Source of the DNA: JAFGKM01 sp964403465
GTDB taxonomy: Bacteria; Ratteibacteria; UBA8468; B48-G9; JAFGKM01
NCBI GenBank assembly: GCA_964403465.1
Contig: CAYOFY010000050.1
Location: forward strand, 1 to 11,676
DNA: 11,676 nt
Reading direction: 5' to 3'
The position numbers were made by a program, and so were the translations under genes. The stretch's first letter is position 1, and each line of letters opens with the position of its first letter. Positions 6,574 to 11,676 of the stretch are shown in pieces. The notes beneath the pieces are model-generated. The model was not told the origin of the DNA. It saw only the letters and a list, made by a program, of their open reading frames with translations, and searched no databases.

Positions 6574-7653
6574 TCATCGGTAGCCCATATCCCCTGACAG
6601 ATCGAAATACAGTTTTACCGCTGAAGGCGGCACGTTGAAAGGAATATGGTTGCCTATGCACATCATGTATCCTGCCGACATTTTCGCCGTCTCAACCATT
6701 GATAACACCATCTTGCGGATCTCTTCGGGATTGTTGCGCATGAGAACTCTCACGTCACCCTCTCCTGCAAGGAAACAGTCCTTATACTTTTTTGCTATGG
6801 CTCTGTAGTCAGTGTATGGCTCGCTGATTATTCCCCTTACCCCCAGTTTCATGATATCGTCAATAAATATGTTGGCGCACCCGTCGGTCATGAAAGCAAC
6901 ATTTTTCCCGGCACCTTTGAGAAAACCCCAGAATTCCTCGTATCTGGGGAATATCTGCTTTCGCATCCATGCGGGACTGCATAAGGGCCCGGCGGATGTT
7001 ACAATATCATCATGCGGACAGACCCATGCCACCGGAAGTCTCGCTATGGCACGGAATACCCGCCGATTGATCTCCGCAAATTCTTCCATGATTCTCTCAA
7101 ATTCAGGTTCAAGGCATATGCTGAGGAAATTCTCGTAGCCAAATACCAGCAGGGGCCACATGAACATCGTATTATAAAAGCCCGCCCCTGCCAGCCACTC
7201 CGAACCCTCCGGAACCCTGTCACCCCATTCTGCGGGAAATCCCTTTCTTAACCGCAGGTAGATGGTCTCCTCATCCCTGTAATCCGCGGCTTCCGGGATA
7301 TGCCAGGAAGAAAAATCCGCATTTTCAAGAGGGCTGAACTTCAACATATCTTCAATGGACTTGAAATTATGACTTGCTTCCTGCTGTTGCCATTCATCCC
7401 TGTAAGAATCTCCCCACCTTCCTTTGCCCTTGTCCTGCTGTTCCTCTATGCGCGGAAGCGGGCTGTCGCTTTTCGGAATCCCGAGATATAAGAAGGGATA
7501 CATCTCGTTTATTTTCTGCATACAGCTTCTTGGATGCTCGTAGTAATCTATACCCGCGATATATGTTGCGGCATCAGGATTGGAAAAGTGTTCCCAGTGC
7601 ACAATCCTCTTCGGTCCTCTTCCCATAAGTGTTTCATACCGTAAATCCACCAT
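6574..7653 (-). CDS. Uroporphyrinogen decarboxylase (URO-D) family protein, divergent; substrate unknown
   Basis: This 359-residue soluble protein has the fold signatures of the URO-D/MtaA superfamily, which includes haem-pathway decarboxylases and corrinoid-linked methyltransferases. Supporting segments are PVAWVCPHDDIVTSAGPLCSPAWMRKQIFPRYEE (207-240), the strand ending FMTDGCANIFIDD (254-266), LGVRGIISEPYTDYRAI (270-286), and GNHIPFNVPPSAV (334-346) near the C-terminus. The N-terminal arginine-rich motif of true HemE (a MRQAGR-like string) is absent, so haem synthesis is unlikely. The HxC zinc motif of MtaA-type methyltransferases is also not clear; Cys259, Cys332 and His336 are the nearest candidates. 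Such stand-alone paralogues are greatly expanded in PVC-type and other environmental bacteria with mostly unknown roles. The ATG at 7653 has a GAGGG site a few bases upstream and is 9 bp after the ABC transporter stop, so the genes are co-translated in one operon. Confidence 0.82.
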   Translation of the reverse strand: MVDLRYETLMGRGPKRIVHWEHFSNPDAATYIAGIDYYEHPRSCMQKINEMYPFLYLGIPKSDSPLPRIEEQQDKGKGRWGDSYRDEWQQQEASHNFKSIEDMLKFSPLENADFSSWHIPEAADYRDEETIYLRLRKGFPAEWGDRVPEGSEWLAGAGFYNTMFMWPLLVFGYENFLSICLEPEFERIMEEFAEINRRVFRAIARLPVAWVCPHDDIVTSAGPLCSPAWMRKQIFPRYEEFWGFLKGAGKNVAFMTDGCANIFIDDIMKLGVRGIISEPYTDYRAIAKKYKDCFLAGEGDVRVLMRNNPEEIRKMVLSMVETAKMSAGYMMCIGNHIPFNVPPSAVKLYFDLSGDMGYR

Positions 7654-7662
7654 ATTACCCTC

Positions 7663-9855
7663 TCATTCCTCAAGGGACGAAAGCTTTGTCTGAATCTCAA
7701 CCAGTCTATGATACACACCTTTCTTCTGCATCAGTTCGCTGTGAGTCCCGAACTCAACGACACGCCCCGAGTCAATCACATATATCCTGTCCGCACCACG
7801 CAGCGTTGAAAGTCTGTGCGCTATTGCAATTGTTGTCCTGCCCTTGCATAATATCCCCAGCGCTTCCTGTATTTTCATTTCTGATTCAGTATCAACCGAC
7901 GAGGTCGCCTCGTCAAGTATCAATATCGGAGGATTGCATAGAAGAGCCCTCGCTATCCCTATCCTCTGGCGCTCGCCTCCTGACAGTCCGGAACCCTGCT
8001 CGCCAAGGAGGAAATCGTATGCTGTCGGGAGACGCATTATTGAATCATGAACGTTCGCCGCCTTCGCGGATGCGATTATCTCTCTCTGCGATGCCCCGGG
8101 GTTTCCGTAAGCTATATTATCTGATATTGTTCCCCGGAAAAGGAACGGTTCCTGCAGAACAAGCCCTATATTGTTATGTATATCGTCGCCTGCTATGGTA
8201 CGTATGTCATGCCCATCCAGAAATACCTTCCCCTGCTGCGGGTCGTAAAATCTGCAGACCAGGTTTGTTATTGTGGTTTTTCCGCTCCCGCTTTTTCCCA
8301 CAATGCCTATGAGTTCTCCCGCATTGATCTTGAAACTTACATTTTTCAGAACCGGATAATAATTTTCATAGCCGAACGTTACGTTCTGGAATTCTATGTT
8401 CCCCTCAACCTTTTCCAGATGAACCGGCTCTTTCGGGGGTGCAAGCGTTGGAACGGTATCAAGAATTTCAAATATTCTGTGCGTGGCCGTTGTGAATCCG
8501 CTGAACCAGTTTGAAAGAAGCGTTATGCTTGAAAGAGGCGCATAGAACATTCCTATGTAACTGAGAAAAGCCATTAACTGTCCAAGTGACAGCGTTTCAG
8601 CCAGAACCCTGTTTCCGCCGGCATACCAGACAATAAGACCTCCGAGACTGAAAAGAAAGGCCATCAGGGGGTTGAACATTGAAACGCTTATGTTGACACC
8701 GCGGTTGGAATCCCTCAGGGCGATTGAACGTTTTTCAAAACGTCCCACCTCTTTTTCTTCCTGGGCAAAGGACCGCACGAGCCGTATGCCGGAAAGAACA
8801 CCGTTCAGAAAAGACGACATCTTTGACTGGCTGTCCCACAGTTTGTAATATCGGGGATAGATTCTGTGCCAGAAAAACCAGGTTCCGAACATGACAAAAG
8901 GTATGGGTATGAGGACATAGACCGCAAGCGTGATGTTGATCGTGAAGAGCATGATACCGATGCCAGCAAACATCAGTATGTTTATCAAAAAACCGCTTCC
9001 TATCTGGGAGACAAAACCATGAAACATCTCAACGTCTGAGGAAAATCTTGTCATTATCATTCCGACCGAATTCTTGTCGTAATAATCTATGGATAGGTCC
9101 TGGAGTTTCCTGAACATCCGGTTTCTGAGAGAGTATGTTATGAGCGTGCCGACCGACGTTGACAGCGTGCCTATCAGCATGTTGAGTTGCGCGCGCAGAA
9201 GCTCGTTGGCTATCAGGGCGAGAACGAGCCATCTGAGCCACTCCACGTGCTTTCGCGTCGTCAGGACATCGTCAACCAGAATCTTCACCAGCTGGGGAGG
9301 TATAAGACTCAGGCCGACCGATACTGCCGTCACAATGAAAATCACTATCATCCAGTGCATGTAGGGGGCTATCAGCGAAACAAGTCGCATCATGATAGCC
9401 CCTTCTTTCTCACACCTGGGGCAGGATGCTCCCTCTGAACGCAGCGGCATGCCGCACGTCTTGCAGAGTAACGGATGGGGTTCAAACAGTATCTTGTTAT
9501 CTACGGATTTGTCCTGGCGGAGGTTATCTATCTGGTTTGCCATCCTTTGAAACCGGTAGCGCAGGACGTTTGTAAACCTTGCCACATCAATATAAACACC
9601 TTCCATCTTTGCCTGGAGAAACGCACTGCCAATCGTACAATAGACGCGCATTGCCTCAACCTTCGGCATGTCAAGAACTATTGTTTCTCCTTCACCTGCT
9701 TCAGGCAAGGAAATGATTTTTTCTTTTGAGGCAAGAACCCAGAAGGTGGAAGGATTACCCTGCATATCAAGGTTGGCTACGGCCATCAATCCTATGTCCT
9801 TCAGCGCTATCCCGAGTTTTTCCAGGCGGGACAGGATGGTTACGGGAATATCCAT
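7663..9855 (-). CDS. ABC exporter (fused membrane and ATPase domains) with N-terminal extension and zinc ribbon
   Basis: This is a half-size, homodimer-type ABC exporter of 730 residues, longer than the usual 580-600 because of a cytosolic N-terminal extension. Residues 1-125 form an alpha/beta domain of unknown function (possibly PH-like). Residues 131-148 form a four-cysteine zinc ribbon (C131, C134, C145, C148). Residues 160-455 hold about six membrane helices of the exporter transmembrane domain. The ATPase domain (about 485-725) has Walker A GKSGSGKTT (520-528), Q-loop Gln568, signature LSGGE (624-628), Walker B ILILDEA (644-650) and switch His680, so it should be catalytically competent. 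The substrate is unknown. The architecture resembles exporters encoded beside DUF1854 in cyanophycin clusters, and a DUF1854 gene lies two genes downstream. The ATG at 9855 has only a weak ribosome-binding site, but an in-frame stop lies just upstream, so a longer protein is excluded. It lies 52 bp after the GH10-like gene. Confidence 0.93.
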   Translation of the reverse strand: MDIPVTILSRLEKLGIALKDIGLMAVANLDMQGNPSTFWVLASKEKIISLPEAGEGETIVLDMPKVEAMRVYCTIGSAFLQAKMEGVYIDVARFTNVLRYRFQRMANQIDNLRQDKSVDNKILFEPHPLLCKTCGMPLRSEGASCPRCEKEGAIMMRLVSLIAPYMHWMIVIFIVTAVSVGLSLIPPQLVKILVDDVLTTRKHVEWLRWLVLALIANELLRAQLNMLIGTLSTSVGTLITYSLRNRMFRKLQDLSIDYYDKNSVGMIMTRFSSDVEMFHGFVSQIGSGFLINILMFAGIGIMLFTINITLAVYVLIPIPFVMFGTWFFWHRIYPRYYKLWDSQSKMSSFLNGVLSGIRLVRSFAQEEKEVGRFEKRSIALRDSNRGVNISVSMFNPLMAFLFSLGGLIVWYAGGNRVLAETLSLGQLMAFLSYIGMFYAPLSSITLLSNWFSGFTTATHRIFEILDTVPTLAPPKEPVHLEKVEGNIEFQNVTFGYENYYPVLKNVSFKINAGELIGIVGKSGSGKTTITNLVCRFYDPQQGKVFLDGHDIRTIAGDDIHNNIGLVLQEPFLFRGTISDNIAYGNPGASQREIIASAKAANVHDSIMRLPTAYDFLLGEQGSGLSGGERQRIGIARALLCNPPILILDEATSSVDTESEMKIQEALGILCKGRTTIAIAHRLSTLRGADRIYVIDSGRVVEFGTHSELMQKKGVYHRLVEIQTKLSSLEE

Positions 9856-9907
9856 GTGATTATCAACTCTTATTCAATACGCCTGATTCCTCTATTCTTT
9901 TTCAATA

Positions 9908-11557
9908 TCATGATCTGTTGCCCCGTGCCTGTTTTCTTTTTTCAGAATACAGGCCGCGGGATGATACCTCAACTTCCAGTTGATGTATGAAGATATACGG
10001 GTCTCTCGCATCCGGGAAACCTGGCATCTCAAAAGAGATGCTGTTTTCACCGCATACAGGCATCCCGTACGGAACAGCTATCTCAACAACCTGATGTCTG
10101 TCCAGAAGGAACCCGGAAAGTATCCTTCCTTCGGGTCGCTTGGTCCGTTTTATGTCTTTTTCAGAGACAGATTTGCCGTTGATTGCGTATCTTATCCTGC
10201 CTGCCGGAACTATTGGATCCTGCCTGTAGTCCTCTTCAGCATGAGGGTTCCTCCCGGCTATCTCTATGAACCGCAGTACAATCTTTGTATCCTTCTTCTT
10301 AACGTCAGGGTCAAGCAACAGGAATTTTATCGTCTGGTGGTACTTCGCCGGCCTACCCGTCTCAACAGATATCGGGCATTCAGTCCAGTAGGTGTACAGC
10401 TTCTTCGTTCCCCTTAACGTTGATTCCTTCCCTATCTGGCTGAGCGGCTCGGTCAGGAGTCTGAAGGTTTCAGGGTCATTATATCTGTCGTTTTGCCGTT
10501 CGTTGAGTATGCAGGGATAGTTGAATGTGTATACCCCGTCCGGTTTCTGGTGCAGGAAATTCTGTGCCATCGCGCGTATCTTTTTCACCATGATTTCGGG
10601 TGTCTTGGGCGGATTGTAACTGTGCCACGGCGCAACCGGATTTGTAATCATCTGGTAAAAGTTGGGATTGGTCCTGTCAGAATCCGCCTCTATGGACGGA
10701 TAAAAAAGCACTCCTTTCTTATGTGCCATCGTCAGCCACGGTTCTATCCTTGTGTTATAGTTGTTGCTCAGATTGCTCATCACGAGTATATCAGGCAGTC
10801 TCTTCTCCAGCCATGACTCAACGTCCATCCCGCCATTCTTCAAACGGTCCTCTCCGAACGGGACACGGGTAATGAGGAATATCTCTCTCCCTTTCTCTCT
10901 CCCCGCTTTTTCCAGTGCCCTGCGCACATCCCTGATAAAACCGGTCAGTATATTCCTCTTCTTCCATGCCTCCGAGGGCTGGAAAAGATAGGGGCTGCGG
11001 CAGAAATCAAGTTCTATTCCGTCCACATCATACATCTCAGCAACTTCCTTTACCATCGTCAGGTACAGGTTGCGTACCTCGGGATACGAGTAGTCAAGGC
11101 ACGCGTTGAAGTAGGTTTTCCCGTCAGTAACCTCCCAGAGCCGGTATTCCTGGTGCTCCTGCCAGAATCTGCTTGCATAGACTCCCCTTGGATTCGATTT
11201 GAGATGCACGTCGTTCATCCGGAAACCGGCCACGAAAGAAAGTCCTGACCTGCGACATTCTTCTATCAACAAGGGCAGGTAGTCAATACCCTTCTTATAT
11301 AAAATCGTCATGAGGTCATTCTGGCGGGGGAAATGTTTTGAATCCATACCTTTAAGTTTATCAAAATAGCTTTCAACCCTTTTGGCCGGGTACGAATATG
11401 CCTGCATCTCCCCTATGCACCAGACCAGGCAGTCAACCTGAGTCTTTTTCATATAATTCACGGCGTAGGCAATCTTATCTTCCGTATGGGGAGGTGGTAT
11501 GCGCCTGAGTGTATCACTGTCGTCGTTGTAAATAATTCTCGGGATTTTCCTCAACAT
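9908..11557 (-). CDS. GH10-like family TIM-barrel protein with C-terminal beta domain
   Basis: This 549-residue protein has two parts. Residues 1 to about 375 look like a TIM barrel of the putative glycosyl-hydrolase type (GHL10 / family 10-like). The best-preserved stretch is LDYSYPEVRNLYLTMVKEV (154-172) followed by YDVDGIELDFCR (176-187), where the acidic residues Glu182 and Asp184 at a strand end are typical catalytic candidates. Other strand ends are DCLVWCIGE (42-50), LSFVAGFRMND (106-116), IFLITRVPFGED (226-237) and GVYTFNYP (341-348). Residues about 385-533 appear to be a beta-sandwich module. No signal peptide is seen, so it may act in the cytosol. I chose the ATG at 11557 because a GAGGGGG ribosome-binding site lies about 5 bases upstream; a TTG 24 codons further up lacks one. 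The substrate is unknown. It opens the operon after the promoter at 11633-11660. Confidence 0.75.
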   Translation of the reverse strand: MLRKIPRIIYNDDSDTLRRIPPPHTEDKIAYAVNYMKKTQVDCLVWCIGEMQAYSYPAKRVESYFDKLKGMDSKHFPRQNDLMTILYKKGIDYLPLLIEECRRSGLSFVAGFRMNDVHLKSNPRGVYASRFWQEHQEYRLWEVTDGKTYFNACLDYSYPEVRNLYLTMVKEVAEMYDVDGIELDFCRSPYLFQPSEAWKKRNILTGFIRDVRRALEKAGREKGREIFLITRVPFGEDRLKNGGMDVESWLEKRLPDILVMSNLSNNYNTRIEPWLTMAHKKGVLFYPSIEADSDRTNPNFYQMITNPVAPWHSYNPPKTPEIMVKKIRAMAQNFLHQKPDGVYTFNYPCILNERQNDRYNDPETFRLLTEPLSQIGKESTLRGTKKLYTYWTECPISVETGRPAKYHQTIKFLLLDPDVKKKDTKIVLRFIEIAGRNPHAEEDYRQDPIVPAGRIRYAINGKSVSEKDIKRTKRPEGRILSGFLLDRHQVVEIAVPYGMPVCGENSISFEMPGFPDARDPYIFIHQLEVEVSSRGLYSEKRKQARGNRS

Positions 11558-11632
11558 CTTGTCCCCCTCTCTATTTTTGTCACCATCCGGGTTAGCATTT
11601 ATGCATTTCAATGATTCGCTGCTATCCAATCT

Positions 11633-11660
11633 AATTTACATATCTTTACCTTTTTGTCAA
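11633..11660 (-). promoter_or_regulatory. Sigma-70-like promoter upstream of the GH10-like gene
   Basis: On the minus strand a perfect -35 box TTGACA (11660-11655) is followed after 16 bases by TAAATT (11638-11633), a 4-of-6 match to the -10 consensus. It lies in AT-rich DNA about 75 bases upstream of the chosen ATG. Transcription would begin near 11626. The rest of 11558-11676 holds only the ribosome-binding site and nothing else that I recognise. Confidence 0.5.
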
Positions 11661-11676
11661 TTTTTTATAATCATAC

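Noticed and set aside
6574..7653. True uroporphyrinogen decarboxylase HemE
   Set aside because: The N-terminal arginine motif of HemE is missing, no other haem genes are nearby, and the sequence fits the divergent paralogue group.
9856..9907. Possible promoter in the spacer before the ABC exporter (TTGAAA box)
   Set aside because: At 16-18 base spacing there is no acceptable -10 box. Co-transcription from the upstream promoter is simpler.
1..11676. CRISPR arrays, tRNA or rRNA genes, transposases, phage genes
   Set aside because: I saw no regularly spaced repeats, no RNA gene signatures and no mobile-element proteins on either strand.

Overview
The window is a draft-assembly fragment with two runs of exactly 100 N (1488-1587 and 3227-3326), as expected of a metagenome-assembled or scaffolded bacterial genome. 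Every supportable gene lies on the minus strand, so the biological reading direction is from high to low coordinates. The mixture of an anaerobe-type amino-acid biosynthesis block with a divergent uroporphyrinogen-decarboxylase-like protein and a GH10-like TIM-barrel protein recalls uncultured PVC-type or related candidate-phylum bacteria. That placement is an impression from gene content and was not tested.

Upstream block (11660 down to 6031). A sigma-70-like promoter precedes four co-directional genes: a two-domain GH10-like (TIM barrel plus C-terminal beta domain) protein, a 730-residue ABC exporter with an unusual N-terminal domain and a four-cysteine zinc ribbon, a uroporphyrinogen-decarboxylase-family protein, and a DUF1854 protein. 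The last three are spaced 9 and 12 bp apart and are surely co-transcribed. The exporter/DUF1854 pair resembles the transporter pair known beside cyanophycin genes in other bacteria, but no cyanophycin gene is visible here. This is the least understood and most interesting part of the window.

Downstream block (5995 down to 1). A 152-bp intergenic region holds a good promoter candidate with an extended -10 and a small hairpin that looks like a remnant of a dispersed genomic repeat. It is followed by leuD, an isocitrate/isopropylmalate dehydrogenase-family gene, purA, ilvB, ilvC and thpR. The dehydrogenase sits where leuB would be expected, but it carries the substrate loop and coenzyme residues of an NADP-dependent isocitrate dehydrogenase. 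The ketol-acid reductoisomerase has an acidic coenzyme loop suggesting NADH preference.

Assembly caution. The two gaps cut purA (C-terminus lost), ilvB (N-terminus lost) and ilvC (N-terminus lost). The missing parts of purA and ilvB cannot fit in 100 bases, so the gap lengths are placeholders. The normally intervening ilvN is not visible and may be hidden in the gap between ilvB and ilvC. A naive ORF caller fuses purA and ilvB into one false 866-residue protein.
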